Assembly (NCBI RefSeq): GCF_029953635.1
Contig: NZ_CP124543.1
Coordinates: 3,327,455-3,391,454, forward strand
Reading direction: 5' to 3'
DNA: 64,000 nucleotides
Origin: Halotia branconii CENA392
GTDB taxonomy: Bacteria > Cyanobacteriota > Cyanobacteriia > Cyanobacteriales > Nostocaceae
Positions 51,874 through 61,800 of this stretch are shown here, in pieces; position 1 is the first letter of the stretch, and each line of letters starts with the position of its first letter. A model generated the notes under the pieces. The model made no database searches, was not told where the DNA came from, and was given only the letters and a program-made list of their open reading frames with translations. A program made the position numbers and the translations under genes.

Positions 51874-53499
51874 TTACATTTCCGGTGGCAAATCTACACT
51901 GTAAATAATTTCTCCTGCTAAATTCCGCAGCGTTACTGTCATTATTTCTGTATAAGTACTAATTTTGACTGTGCCAAAGAACTGCAAACCCTCACTAGGG
52001 GGTCGATTTGCTTTTGTACCAGGGGGAATGCTTTGAAATTTTAATTGTGGCCCAAAAGTATTTTCTAATTCATTAGGCCCGAATGTACCAGAGTTGAGTG
52101 GCCCTGCGACAAACTCCCAGAAAGGTTTAAAGTCCTTAAACTGGGCTTTGTTTGGATCGTAGTAATGAGCAGCAGCATAATGTACATCGGCGGTTAACCA
52201 AACAACATTTTTGATCTGGCTGTACTTAATAAATCGTAGTAAGTCGGCAAGTTGTAATTCCCTACCTAAAGCTGGACCATCCCCGTTAGCCCAAGCTTCA
52301 AAATCAGTGCTACCATCTCGGACTATCAAGCCTAATGGCATATCACTAGCAATGACTTTCCAAGTTGCTTTTGATTTGTGTAATTGTTTTTTCAACCACT
52401 GTACCTGTTTTCTACCCAAAAATTCTGTTTCTTTACTTTGGACTGGCTGGTTATTGGGGGTGTTTGGCCCCCGATAGGTGCGTTCGTCCAGCATGAAAAT
52501 TTCTAGTGAAGGACCGTAATTAAAAGAGCGATAAATTTTTGCTTTGTCTGTATTGTTGCTCTTATATCCAATCGGCATATATTCTAAAAAGGCTTGTCTT
52601 GCTCTTTGGGCTAGCAAAGAAACATCCTTGACTGTATAGCGGTCATCACTAAGGAGAAATTCTCCAGGATACCAGTTGTTAGTAGTTTCATGGTCATCCC
52701 ACTGGGATAAGATGGGAACTTCAGCGTTGAAGCGCTGGATGTTTTCATCCATCAAATTGTACTTATAGTTACCCCGAAATTCTGTTAGAGTTTCTGCTAC
52801 TTTAGATTTTTCTGGTGTGGTGATGTTTCTCCAGATTTTGCCATCGTCTAGCACGACCTCTGATTGGATGGGGCCGTCAGCATAAATGTTATCGCCAGAA
52901 TGGATGAAAAAGTCGGGATTAACTTTCCGCATAGTTTCGTAAATTTTCATCCCACCGAAGTCGGGATTGATACCCCATCCTTGACCAGCAGTGTCACCAC
53001 TCCAAGCAAAGAATACATCTCGTCCATATCGTCCATATTTGCTATACATTGGGGGAGTACGGAAACTCCCAGCTACAGGAGCGCTATAAGTGTTTTTGTA
53101 ATCTAAATCTTGGAAAATTACCCGATAAAATATTTGTTGATTTGGCGGTAGGTTGTTGAGATTAAGCCTTGCTGTAAAGTCGCTGTCTTCTAAAGCATTT
53201 GGTCCGACAACGCGCCGCGCATGGCGAAAAGATTCGCTCGTGGAATATTCTACTAACATTTTGGCAGGGCGATCGCTACGACTCCAAATGATCACGCGAT
53301 CGTCGGTGATGTCTCCGCAAGCTACGCCATAAGGTATTGCAGGACGCATTTTGTCGGAGGTAATAAATGCAGGGGATTGAGCAAAAACTGGTGATTTTGA
53401 TACAAGGTTTGTGGTAATAATGCCACCTGCTGTCACAGCTGAACGTAGCAAGAACTGGCGACGGTTGAACTGCAACGGCTGCTTAGATTTAATATTCAT
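51874..53499 (-). CDS. phoD: PhoD-family alkaline phosphatase/phosphodiesterase
   Basis: This 541-residue exported enzyme releases phosphate from organic esters. It has a twin-arginine signal (FNRRQFLLRSAV, then AGGIITTNLV) cleaved near VFA. Metal- and substrate-site segments are FFAWSGDTAGQ (Asp), FIHSGDNIYADG, SQWDDHETTNNW and VVWLTADVHYAAAHYY. An N-terminal Ig-like domain (about 50-145) precedes the catalytic domain, as usual in PhoD. No Pho box was recognised upstream. Confidence 0.93.
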   Translation of the reverse strand: MNIKSKQPLQFNRRQFLLRSAVTAGGIITTNLVSKSPVFAQSPAFITSDKMRPAIPYGVACGDITDDRVIIWSRSDRPAKMLVEYSTSESFRHARRVVGPNALEDSDFTARLNLNNLPPNQQIFYRVIFQDLDYKNTYSAPVAGSFRTPPMYSKYGRYGRDVFFAWSGDTAGQGWGINPDFGGMKIYETMRKVNPDFFIHSGDNIYADGPIQSEVVLDDGKIWRNITTPEKSKVAETLTEFRGNYKYNLMDENIQRFNAEVPILSQWDDHETTNNWYPGEFLLSDDRYTVKDVSLLAQRARQAFLEYMPIGYKSNNTDKAKIYRSFNYGPSLEIFMLDERTYRGPNTPNNQPVQSKETEFLGRKQVQWLKKQLHKSKATWKVIASDMPLGLIVRDGSTDFEAWANGDGPALGRELQLADLLRFIKYSQIKNVVWLTADVHYAAAHYYDPNKAQFKDFKPFWEFVAGPLNSGTFGPNELENTFGPQLKFQSIPPGTKANRPPSEGLQFFGTVKISTYTEIMTVTLRNLAGEIIYSVDLPPEM

Positions 53500-53598
53500 T
53501 TATGGCAAATAATAAGTAAAGCTATTACAAAATAGTTACTTACTATATTCCCCTGTAGTAATGAGTAAAGATTGAGTTATCTAACGGTTAATAAATAT

Positions 53599-53628
53599 AA
53601 GAAGCACACAACTAGATGTGCGCTTCTT
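53599..53628. terminator. Stem-loop AAGAAGC.../GCTTCTT
   Basis: AAGAAGCACACA pairs with TGTGCGCTTCTT (one bulge). It lies downstream of the PEP-CTERM gene and upstream of phoD, and has T-rich tails on either strand. Confidence 0.6.
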
Positions 53629-53717
53629 TGCTGATAATCATGCTTCGCCTGAGAGTACTGAAATAACTACTAGTTAACTCACAAAACTTTCTTGCGAAGC
53701 GCAAATTCCGATATTAT

Positions 53718-54449
53718 TTAGGGAGTTAAGGATGCTTTGCGTTTACGCTTTAACCACCATCCCATTGCCCCTGCGATCGCGGTTCCCCCAATAGTCAGAG
53801 GTTCAGGAACATCAGCGGTATTGACTACAAGTTTAGCTGGCGCACCATAACCGTAACCGAAAAGATATTGATCTCCTGCATCAACATTATTTTTAAGCGC
53901 ACCTCCAATTGAGAAAAATTTCCCACCTGCGGCATTGATATCTGCAATAGCGTTCGAGTTGAGAGTAAAGTTCAGAATTTCCTCGCTATCACCAGTAGAC
54001 GTAACTTGGAATGTTCCGTAGTTTTTTCCACTCCCTAAATCTCGATAAATATCCAAATCAGGATTATTGATTTTCTGGTTCAGGCTACTTGCAGGTGTCG
54101 AAACATCAAAGAAACTTATAGTAGGTGATGAATTACCGGAACCGATAAATCGCTGAATTTGTAGTGTTGCTGAAGAAACAGGGTTTTTTGCTATGGTACT
54201 AAGGTCAAATGTAAAATAGCTCCGATAAGTAGTTGTACGTAGTTTACCAGTAAGATAATTATCGTTGAAATTATCATTATAGCCCAAACGAGGATTATAC
54301 GTACTCCACCAGCCTTGATTGTGAGTTCCCTCAATGAACTGGTTATCTGCCGTACTTAAGGTAACATTTACTGCTTGGGCTTGATCTACTGATCCTAATC
54401 CCAGACAAATAACAGTAGCACTAATTGCTAATTTGTAATACTTTTTCAT
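53718..54449 (-). CDS. PEP-CTERM sorting-signal protein, exported
   Basis: This 243-residue protein has a signal peptide (about 1-26, ending ...DQAQA) and a beta-rich domain resembling the DNRLRE/carbohydrate-binding type (SYFTFDLSTI, SSATLQIQRF). The C-terminal sorting signal is VPEPLTIGG, then a hydrophobic stretch and WWLKRKRKAS. PEP-CTERM proteins are processed by an exosortase and often linked to exopolysaccharide. No exosortase gene is in the window. Confidence 0.88.
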   Translation of the reverse strand: MKKYYKLAISATVICLGLGSVDQAQAVNVTLSTADNQFIEGTHNQGWWSTYNPRLGYNDNFNDNYLTGKLRTTTYRSYFTFDLSTIAKNPVSSATLQIQRFIGSGNSSPTISFFDVSTPASSLNQKINNPDLDIYRDLGSGKNYGTFQVTSTGDSEEILNFTLNSNAIADINAAGGKFFSIGGALKNNVDAGDQYLFGYGYGAPAKLVVNTADVPEPLTIGGTAIAGAMGWWLKRKRKASLTP

Positions 54450-54526
54450 TGGTTATCCTTAATTAGTATAAGTTTTGCATTTTGTTTAATTCATGTTCTG
54501 AAATCCAGTGAAAAATAGGATGTAAC

Positions 54527-54731
54527 TAGGGCTTGCTGAAAAAGTCCTTCGGTGGAGGTAGGAACTCTTAACAGTTTTACCCTATACCTATAGTTTCCAA
54601 TTTTTTGGACTCCAAAAAATTTGATATCCTAGGTTTTTAAGCCCTATATCCCTATTATCTTGCACTTTCTTTCCAAAAATAGCCGCAAAAGCTTACAATA
54701 CAAGACTTTTAAAGCTATTCAGCATACCCTA
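54527..54731. mobile_element. IS remnant or MITE with TAGGG..TGCTGAA ends
   Basis: TAGGGCTTGCTGAA (54527-54540) is mirrored by TTCAGCATACCCTA (54718-54731) with two mismatches. The interior is AT-rich with no ORF. No target duplication is certain. The remainder of the 606-bp gap between the PEP-CTERM gene and accC (54450-54526 and 54732-55055) shows no gene. Confidence 0.5.
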
Positions 54732-55055
54732 ACTAGTACTTGATCAAGTTAATTTTGAGGGTTTGTAATAAGAGCTTAAGTCCTTATTACGAACTTGCTA
54801 AACCTTCAATTGTTGGTTGACACAGTACTAGAGTTTATTTGTTTCCTGATGTATTTATGTATTAAATTCAACTGAAAACTTAAGTAAATATACAACCAAT
54901 CTAGGGAAAATAAGGTATAAAGACAGAAACTTCATAGAAAAAATATACTTACATCACAATACCTTTACTCCATAATTTTTAATGCAGTCCTTTTCATCCA
55001 AGATACTTTTATCAGATCCCCAGTGTTTTTTGACACAAAATGAGGAAATTTGTGT

Positions 55056-56414
55056 TTAACCTGATTGCTTTGACATCATAACTTTTTCTACAAAGTCGGT
55101 ATAAACATCACCCTGTAAGAACTCTGGTGTTTCCAAAATTTTTTGATGAAAGCTAATCGTAGTTGCTAACCCTGTAATTCCACACTCTCGCAAAGCCCTC
55201 TTCATTCGGTTAATTGCCGTAGTGCGATCGGGAGCCCAGACAATTAATTTACCGATTAGCGAGTCGTAATTAGGAGGAATTTGATAATCGGTATAAACGT
55301 GAGAATCTATTCTGACACCAGGGCCACCAGGTGGCAAATAACCAGTAATTCGCCCTGGTTGGGGACGAAAGTCATGTTCTGGATCTTCGGCGTTAATTCG
55401 ACATTCGATCGCATGACCAGAAAAAACTACTTGCTCTTGAGTCAATTGTAGTTTTTCGCCTTGGGCAATCCGAATTTGTTCTGCAATCAAATCAAGACCT
55501 GTGATCATTTCAGTCACGGGGTGTTCAACTTGGATGCGGGTGTTCATTTCCATAAAATAGAAATCCCCTGTTTGGGAGAGCAAAAACTCAACTGTACCTG
55601 CACCCACGTAGTTGATTGACTTAGCAGCCATAACAGCAGCCATACCCATTTTTTTGCGGAGTTCTGGAGTCAGAACTAGACTCGGAGCTTCTTCTAGCAA
55701 TTTTTGATGGCGACGTTGAATAGAACAGTCTCGCTCGCCGAGGTGAATCACATTACCGTAGCTATCTGCTAAGATTTGAAATTCAATATGGCGGGGACGC
55801 TCAATAAATTTTTCTAAATAAAGACCAGAATTACCAAAGGCTGCTTCTGCTTCACTTTGAGCAGCCGCAAACAGTTTTACTAGGTCATGATCATCTTTAA
55901 CCAACCGCATTCCCCGTCCGCCACCACCAGCAGTAGCTTTAATCATCACGGGATAGCCCATTTCACGAGCAATTATCCGTGCTGCTTCAGCATCTTCAAG
56001 TAATCCATTGCTACCCGGTACAGTAGGTACGCCGACACGAATCATGGTTGCCTTGGCTGTTGATTTATCTCCCATTGCCCGCATAGCTTCTGGGGAAGGG
56101 CCAATAAAAGTAATATTGTGGTCGGCGCAAATTTCCGCAAATCGAGCGTTTTCAGCTAAAAAACCATAGCCAGGATGAATCGCCGAAGCATTTCGAGTTA
56201 AAGCCCCAGCAATGATCCCAGGAATATGCAGATAACTTTTACTACTGGGAGCTTCACCGATGCAAATAGCTTCATCAGCCAGTTGAACATGTAGAGCATT
56301 GCGGTCAACTGTGGAGTGAACTGCAACAGTAGCAATCCCCATTTCTTCGCAAGTGCGGAGAATACGCAAGGCAATTTCTCCACGATTCGCAATTAGGATT
56401 TTGGAAAACTTCAT
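55056..56414 (-). CDS. accC: Acetyl-CoA carboxylase biotin carboxylase subunit
   Basis: This 452-residue ATP-grasp enzyme carboxylates the biotin on AccB in the first step of fatty acid synthesis. Signatures are [16 protein letters not shown], the glycine-rich [16 protein letters not shown] (ATP lid), [16 protein letters not shown], and the catalytic [21 protein letters not shown] 56414 is preferred over a TTG one codon upstream. It follows accB on the same strand after 196 bp that contain tandem repeats, so co-transcription is possible but not certain. Confidence 0.97.
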   Translation of the reverse strand: MKFSKILIANRGEIALRILRTCEEMGIATVAVHSTVDRNALHVQLADEAICIGEAPSSKSYLHIPGIIAGALTRNASAIHPGYGFLAENARFAEICADHNITFIGPSPEAMRAMGDKSTAKATMIRVGVPTVPGSNGLLEDAEAARIIAREMGYPVMIKATAGGGGRGMRLVKDDHDLVKLFAAAQSEAEAAFGNSGLYLEKFIERPRHIEFQILADSYGNVIHLGERDCSIQRRHQKLLEEAPSLVLTPELRKKMGMAAVMAAKSINYVGAGTVEFLLSQTGDFYFMEMNTRIQVEHPVTEMITGLDLIAEQIRIAQGEKLQLTQEQVVFSGHAIECRINAEDPEHDFRPQPGRITGYLPPGGPGVRIDSHVYTDYQIPPNYDSLIGKLIVWAPDRTTAINRMKRALRECGITGLATTISFHQKILETPEFLQGDVYTDFVEKVMMSKQSG

Positions 56415-56518
56415 CAACGTTTCTCCTAGAAATTCCCGTTATCGACTTGGTTATTCAACTTCTGGCAAAAGTTATTAATTGGAGTCAGGAAACTGAACAA
56501 TATGGTTTGGTTAAGAAA

Positions 56519-56608
56519 GCTCCCTCCCCTGCCTCCCTGGTCACTGAGTTTCGACTACGCTCAACTGCCGCGTAGCCGAAGTGCTGCTTCCCCTGCCTTC
56601 CTTGTCTT
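56519..56608. repeat. Short repeats between accB and accC
   Basis: CCCCTGCCTCC words flank a GAGTTTCGACTACGCTCAAC palindromic repeat (56545-56580) of the dispersed family also seen at 35038 and 36815. Confidence 0.65.
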
Positions 56609-56610
56609 TC

Positions 56611-57144
56611 CTACTCTGGTTTGATTCGCACCAATTGTTGTCCAAATTCCACGGGAGAACCATTCTGCACTAGAATTTCCACAATTTGTCCAGATACTTC
56701 AGCCTCAATTTCGTTCATCAGCTTCATGGCTTCAATAATACAGACCGTTTGGCCAACTTTAATGCGATCGCCTACTTCTACAAAAGGTGGTTCGCTAGGA
56801 GCCGGAGCGCTATAAAAGGTTCCTACCATTGGGGAAACCATATCAACTAATTTTGGCCCCGTTGGTAACGATGCAGCTATTGTTAACTGCTCTGAAGATG
56901 CATTCCCCGTAGAGCCAACTGTTCCACTGATCGCCATGTTAACTCCAGAGTTTGGTGTTGTTGCGATCGCTCCACTTAAGGCTCCTTGAAACTCTGGTTG
57001 GTTTGCAGGTAGCTGTTGCTCGTTGACACCAACAGCTTTGTGTACTGTTAGTTCAAAATCATCAGTTTTCAGGGTTAGTTCTGCAAAGTCACTTTCAGCA
57101 ATTGTGACTAGGAGTTTGTTAAGTTCATTAAAGTCTAGTGGCAC
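56611..57144 (-). CDS. accB: Acetyl-CoA carboxylase biotin carboxyl carrier protein
   Basis: This 177-residue carrier has a GTG start ([15 protein letters not shown]). A variable Ala/Pro/Gln/Asn-rich linker (about 37-95) separates the N-terminal helical part from the C-terminal biotinyl domain. The biotinylated Lys is in [13 protein letters not shown] (about 140), and the thumb segment is [19 protein letters not shown]. It carries the carboxyl group from AccC to the carboxyltransferase (accA and accD are not in the window). Confidence 0.96.
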   Translation of the reverse strand: MPLDFNELNKLLVTIAESDFAELTLKTDDFELTVHKAVGVNEQQLPANQPEFQGALSGAIATTPNSGVNMAISGTVGSTGNASSEQLTIAASLPTGPKLVDMVSPMVGTFYSAPAPSEPPFVEVGDRIKVGQTVCIIEAMKLMNEIEAEVSGQIVEILVQNGSPVEFGQQLVRIKPE

Positions 57145-57399
57145 AGATTATTTAACCTTATCTAATTCAGATATTAAACAACTAGTGATACTACAAAAAT
57201 CTCTCAAGTTACCAACATAGGGTAACTCTTGTATTAAGAGAACATTCATTATGTTAGTATTGATTTAGCTTTTTGCAACATCCCAAATATTTTGCTTAAT
57301 TCAATGATTTGTATTGGTAACATTAAATTGAATTGCTAAATAAATTTAGCTGTTCGTTTGTATCCCCCAGATGAATCTGCGGGTTTTACGCATCACGAC

Positions 57400-58269
57400 T
57401 CATAAACCAACTTCAGTCAAGGCTTGACTAAAAGCATCAACTACATTTAAACGTTCTGCCCATGCTGTAAGATAGGCGTAGTCCAAATTTTGGGCTTGTA
57501 GTTTGAGTATTCCCAATACATCACGCCGCTGTTTTTCGGATTGACTACCCCGACCCCAGTGCAACTTTTGCAAAATCACATCCTCTGCTGAGGCAATCCA
57601 AAATGGAGGTATTCCATCTAAATTGGGCAATATTCGGCGTGCCATCTGCGACACTGCAAATGGTGAAGTATCTGTGATATACAAATCGGCATTGGCGATC
57701 GTTTCAGTATGTGTGATGTTGAGCATCCCTTCATACCCTTGCTTCAAATCTTCAACCGCACCGACTGGACAATAATATCCTGCTGCTTCCAGTGTCTTGA
57801 CTAACAAATCAATTTGGTCAATTTCAACTTTGACAACCAAATCTAGATCACGAGTTGAACGGGGTTCACCGTGAATTGAACTGGCTACACCCCCACTGAC
57901 ATAATAAGGAATATTAATAGACACAAAAAGTTGGTGGAGTTCCCCTGCAAGCGTAATTGAATCCTGAATCCACATGCTTTCATCAACACCTTTTAGCTCA
58001 AACTCAAGAGAGAATTTTTCTGCCAGCATGGCACGAGCGAATATACGCCTAATTTCTTCTAAAGGAGCATCGCGATGTCGTAATTTAATACCTGCTAAAC
58101 ATAATTTTTTTATACCACTGTCATGGGCAGCAAACATTTTTATCCGTTGAGCAAGTGAGAGTTGCCGCAATCGAGTAAATAGATAAATGTCAGCCTCTAT
58201 ATTTGTATCACTAGTTTGTGGTTGATAATTTGGTTTGACAGTGGATATTTGCAAGGGTAAATCGTTCAA
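57400..58269 (-). CDS. Nucleotidyltransferase-like protein with an extra N-terminal domain
   Basis: This 289-residue protein has an N-terminal helical segment (about 30-100, LAQRIKMFAAHDSGIKKLC, with APLEEIRRIFARAMLAEKF) like small cyanobacterial proteins of unknown function. It is joined to a nucleotidyltransferase-fold domain (about 110-289) with YVSGGVASSIHGEPRSTRDL followed by DLVV, then ASAEDVILQKLHWG. The GG...R.T.D.D pattern resembles AbiEii/DUF-type MNT proteins used as toxins or kinase-like regulators. No antitoxin gene is adjacent. Function unproven. Confidence 0.7.
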   Translation of the reverse strand: MNDLPLQISTVKPNYQPQTSDTNIEADIYLFTRLRQLSLAQRIKMFAAHDSGIKKLCLAGIKLRHRDAPLEEIRRIFARAMLAEKFSLEFELKGVDESMWIQDSITLAGELHQLFVSINIPYYVSGGVASSIHGEPRSTRDLDLVVKVEIDQIDLLVKTLEAAGYYCPVGAVEDLKQGYEGMLNITHTETIANADLYITDTSPFAVSQMARRILPNLDGIPPFWIASAEDVILQKLHWGRGSQSEKQRRDVLGILKLQAQNLDYAYLTAWAERLNVVDAFSQALTEVGL

Positions 58270-58454
58270 TGTTATTGGTTTGTATTCAGGGTAACTGAAA
58301 CTTTAGCCGATTTTTAATTTGAGCCGATAAAAAAGCTAAAAATAAATTAAGATTTCCATCAACTCTGAATTTGTATCAGACCATAAACACACACTAGATT
58401 AGTTGCACCTAATTGGTTGTATCAAATAAGATTTAATTTTAATTTATAGAACTG

Positions 58455-60779
58455 ATGAAAGCTCCTTGGCAATCTCCGTACCCAGTTATGTACCCCCCAT
58501 ACACTGTTGCCTGTAACGGTTGGGTGCTGAAACGGTTTTTAAGACTTCTAGCTGAACCACTGAAAAAGCTGAGTCGTTGGAAGATGATTCCGCTTGGTAA
58601 GATTTCGACTTCTGTACCTAGTCAAAGCTTTAAGTTGGGACAATTCACGGTTGATTGGCAAGGTAGCAACACAAAAAAACCCAGTTTGCGGATTAGTCAT
58701 CAAAGTAATGAAGCATTGCCAGTATTGCAAACATCCCCTGGTGAAAGCTTTGTTAGTGGAGGTAATGTTCGTCTTAATATCACTGAGGAACGAGGTTCTA
58801 TAGAAATTGACGAACGCAAATATGCCGATTTTACCCATCAAATTATTGACGGCATCAAGCAAGAAGACGATACCTTAGAAATCTACGGTCGTCTTTTAAG
58901 TAGCCAAAGTGCAGATGACGGGCTTCAATATGTCTTGATATTACAGACTGTCGGCTCAAGAGAACTCAACTTTCAACTGCAAATTACCGATGGTTATGTT
59001 AATCAAATACAGTTGCAATTTGTTACTTCTGCTGACGAACACTTTTATGGTTTTGGAGAGCAATTTTCTGACATTGACTGCAAAGGACAATGGATACCGA
59101 TTGTTTGCGAAGAAGGGGGAATTGGTCGAGGCGATCGCGCCCCGAAAGCCCTGAATCTACTAGGTGTTTCTGGTAATAGATTTTCCAGTTATGCCCCTAT
59201 GCCCTACTTTTTTACTAACAAAAGGCGCTCAATATTTCTGACTAACACCGAACCGACAATTTTCAACTTGCGTGATCCGCAAATTGCAACTATCCGAGTT
59301 GTATCTAGTTGTATGCAAGGGCGCATCCTTTGCGGTGAGTCACCTTTAGATATTATTGAACTTTATACCAACTATGTGGGACGGATGCCACCACTTCCCG
59401 ATTGGCTTCATAGTGGGGCGATCATCGGTATGCAAGGAGGTACGGAGTTTGTCCGGCGAGTGTGGTCGCAGTTACGCGACTTTGACACTCCTATTGCTGG
59501 ATTTTGGCTTCAAGACTGGGTTGGTCAACGTCGCACGATCGCCGGAAAACAGTTATGGTGGAATTGGCAACTTGATGAAAGCACTTATCCAGGTTGGCAA
59601 CAGTTGGTAAATGATTTGGCAAAGGCAAAAATTGCAGTTGGGGTATACGTCAACCCCTTTTTAGTCGAGCGTCCTTTACAGCCAGACCAAAAACAGCGTC
59701 ATCTCTATCAAGAAGCTATAGAACAAGGCTTTGTAGTTAAAAATCAAGCCGCCAAACCATACTTAATCGAAAGTACTGACTTCTCTGCGGCTTTACTTGA
59801 TGTGACTAATCCTGATGCCCGCAAATGGTTCAAAAGCATTCTTAAAGACGAAGTGCTAGGTAAAGGTGCTAAATTCTGGATGGCTGATTTTGCAGAAGCA
59901 GCACCGTTTGATGGCGTGTATGCTGCCGATGAATCTGGGCTACTTTATCACAATGAATATCCGGTTGATTGGGTCAGATTAAACCGAGAAGCTATTCAAG
60001 AACAGAATCAAGAAGGCGACGCTTGGTTTTTTAATCGAGCCGGATTCTTAAAAACTCCATCTCACAGCACAAGCATGTGGTTAGGAGATCAAAATACTAG
60101 TTGGGGTAAGAATGATGGCATCACCAGCGCTCTTAAAGGCATGATTAGTGGTGGTCTTTCTGGGTTAAGCATCAATCACAGCGATATTGGTGGGTATACA
60201 AGTATTGCTAACCCAATTTTAGAAGCCATTGGTGTCGGATTTAAGCGATCGCGGGAACTACTCTATCGATGGATGGAAATGAATGCTTTTACTCCCATAT
60301 TCCGCACTCATGAAGGCAATCAACCAGATAAAAATGTTCAATTTTATACAGATAAACATACCTTCACAACTTTCAGTTATTGGTCAAAAGTCTATGCGGC
60401 GTTAGCTCCATATCGCCGGGAATTAATGACAGAAGCGGCAATTAAAGGATATCCCCTTGTTCGCCATCTTGTTTTGCATTATCCTGACGATCCTCATGTT
60501 TACAAACTAGAAGATCAGTTTCTCTTAGGTCGTGAGTTCTTAGTTGCACCAGTGCTAAAGCCAGGTCAAAAGAGCCTTAATGTATATTTTCCGGCTGGCG
60601 AATGGACTCACTTATGGAGTGGCAATACTTACGGTAGTTTAACAACAGGTATACGGCAAAAAGTACCTGCTCCCCTCGGACAACCTGCTGTATTTTACCG
60701 CAAAGGGTCTAAAGCAATTGAATCAGTCTTAGAGAATTTCAAGACAAAAAATATACTTACCGGAGCGCCATCAGCATAA
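58455..60779 (+). CDS. Glycoside hydrolase family 31 alpha-glucosidase
   Basis: This 774-residue TIM-barrel hydrolase cleaves alpha-linked glucosides. The N-terminal beta domain includes LQFVTSADEHFYGFGEQF. The barrel has GFWLQDWVGQR, the nucleophile region FWMADFAEAAPFDG (about 476), the acid/base region WLGDQNTSWGKNDG and SINHSDIGGYTS. The pattern is close to YihQ-type sulfoquinovosidases and related alpha-glucosidases, so sulfolipid-derived sugar is one possible substrate. No signal peptide is evident. The start could be a few codons downstream. Confidence 0.9.
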   Translation: MKAPWQSPYPVMYPPYTVACNGWVLKRFLRLLAEPLKKLSRWKMIPLGKISTSVPSQSFKLGQFTVDWQGSNTKKPSLRISHQSNEALPVLQTSPGESFVSGGNVRLNITEERGSIEIDERKYADFTHQIIDGIKQEDDTLEIYGRLLSSQSADDGLQYVLILQTVGSRELNFQLQITDGYVNQIQLQFVTSADEHFYGFGEQFSDIDCKGQWIPIVCEEGGIGRGDRAPKALNLLGVSGNRFSSYAPMPYFFTNKRRSIFLTNTEPTIFNLRDPQIATIRVVSSCMQGRILCGESPLDIIELYTNYVGRMPPLPDWLHSGAIIGMQGGTEFVRRVWSQLRDFDTPIAGFWLQDWVGQRRTIAGKQLWWNWQLDESTYPGWQQLVNDLAKAKIAVGVYVNPFLVERPLQPDQKQRHLYQEAIEQGFVVKNQAAKPYLIESTDFSAALLDVTNPDARKWFKSILKDEVLGKGAKFWMADFAEAAPFDGVYAADESGLLYHNEYPVDWVRLNREAIQEQNQEGDAWFFNRAGFLKTPSHSTSMWLGDQNTSWGKNDGITSALKGMISGGLSGLSINHSDIGGYTSIANPILEAIGVGFKRSRELLYRWMEMNAFTPIFRTHEGNQPDKNVQFYTDKHTFTTFSYWSKVYAALAPYRRELMTEAAIKGYPLVRHLVLHYPDDPHVYKLEDQFLLGREFLVAPVLKPGQKSLNVYFPAGEWTHLWSGNTYGSLTTGIRQKVPAPLGQPAVFYRKGSKAIESVLENFKTKNILTGAPSA

Positions 60780-60804
60780 GATTTTGAAGCGTTATTCCAT
60801 CACT

Positions 60805-60975
60805 CTCAGCAGAGGAGGCAGGGGGCAGGGAGCAGGGGAAGAGGCAGGGGAGCAGGGAGCAGGGAGCAGGGAGAAATAGGTAATTTTTCTTCTTCCCCTC
60901 TGCACCCCGCACCCTGCCTTGGTTGTTGAGCGTAGTCGAAACACTACCTCTTTCCCATGCCCAATGCCCCATGCC
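60805..60975. repeat. GCAGGGG and CCCTGC tandem repeats between GH31 and Uma2 genes
   Basis: Runs of GGGGCAGG/GGAGCAGG units, a GAGCGTAGTCGAAAC word and CCCATGC words lie between the convergent genes. They generate spurious frames. Confidence 0.7.
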
Positions 60976-60991
60976 CACTTGCCCAATACTT

Positions 60992-61711
60992 CTAAATATC
61001 TTCTGGATTAATCCCCAAATCCCGCAACCTTTGAGCGAGTCGTTCCGCTCGTTGTTGTTGTTGTTCTGCTCGTTCTGTTTGCTGTTGTACTAATTCTTCT
61101 GGCGTAGATAATTTATTTCCTTGTTGATCATACCAGTATAACCACTCACGCGATCGCCCCAAGTAAACACCGCGTTCTCGTCCAATTGCTAAGCCAATTT
61201 CTGGTAGCCAAATTTGCGAACCTGATTGCAAAATATAATCTCCATCAACTAAGCGATAAACTTCTAGAGGATCTCGCTTGCGTCGATATTTGCGACTGGG
61301 TACATAAATTGCGTAATATAAAATTCCTAATTGGGCATAGTCAAGTTTTTTCTTTTCGTATTCGCCACCGTAAGTTTTAGAAACTACTTCTAGAGCAAAG
61401 ATAGGAACAATACCATCTTCTTCCCACAGGACATAACTTAAACGTCCTTCTTCACCAATAAAGCGTTCTACACCTAAGCTAAGAAATCCATCTGGTACTA
61501 ATGGTGGCTGGCTGGGAGCATAATAGATGCCCATATCCACACCAAAAAACCAATCGGTGCGATTGCTCCATGCTAAAGCTAAAATTGCTTCTAACAAATT
61601 GGGAATGAGATTTTGTAGCTCGTTATCCACTGGAGTATCGTCAGAGTCGGGCAATTCTGCCGATGATGGAAGACAGTCCATTGGGTGGTAATGTACCATA
61701 ACGGTCTTCAC
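60992..61711 (-). CDS. Uma2-family (DUF820) PDDEXK protein with coiled-coil tail
   Basis: This 239-residue protein has the Uma2 core: DMGIYYAPSQPPLVPDGFLS (PD), IFALEVVSKTYGGEYEKK (E-x-S/K) and GILYYAIYVPSRKYR. A C-terminal coiled coil follows, rich in Q and R (LVQQQTERAEQQQQRAERL, about 205-230). It differs from the copy at 45498 in length and tail. Role unknown; the family is expanded across cyanobacteria. Confidence 0.88.
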   Translation of the reverse strand: MKTVMVHYHPMDCLPSSAELPDSDDTPVDNELQNLIPNLLEAILALAWSNRTDWFFGVDMGIYYAPSQPPLVPDGFLSLGVERFIGEEGRLSYVLWEEDGIVPIFALEVVSKTYGGEYEKKKLDYAQLGILYYAIYVPSRKYRRKRDPLEVYRLVDGDYILQSGSQIWLPEIGLAIGRERGVYLGRSREWLYWYDQQGNKLSTPEELVQQQTERAEQQQQRAERLAQRLRDLGINPEDI

Positions 61712-61800
61712 TGTAACTATGTAACTATATTTTAGGGCTTGATTGAGAATGTCTTACCATCAAGCAGCCCATTGCCCCCTCAAACAGATAATATTTACTT

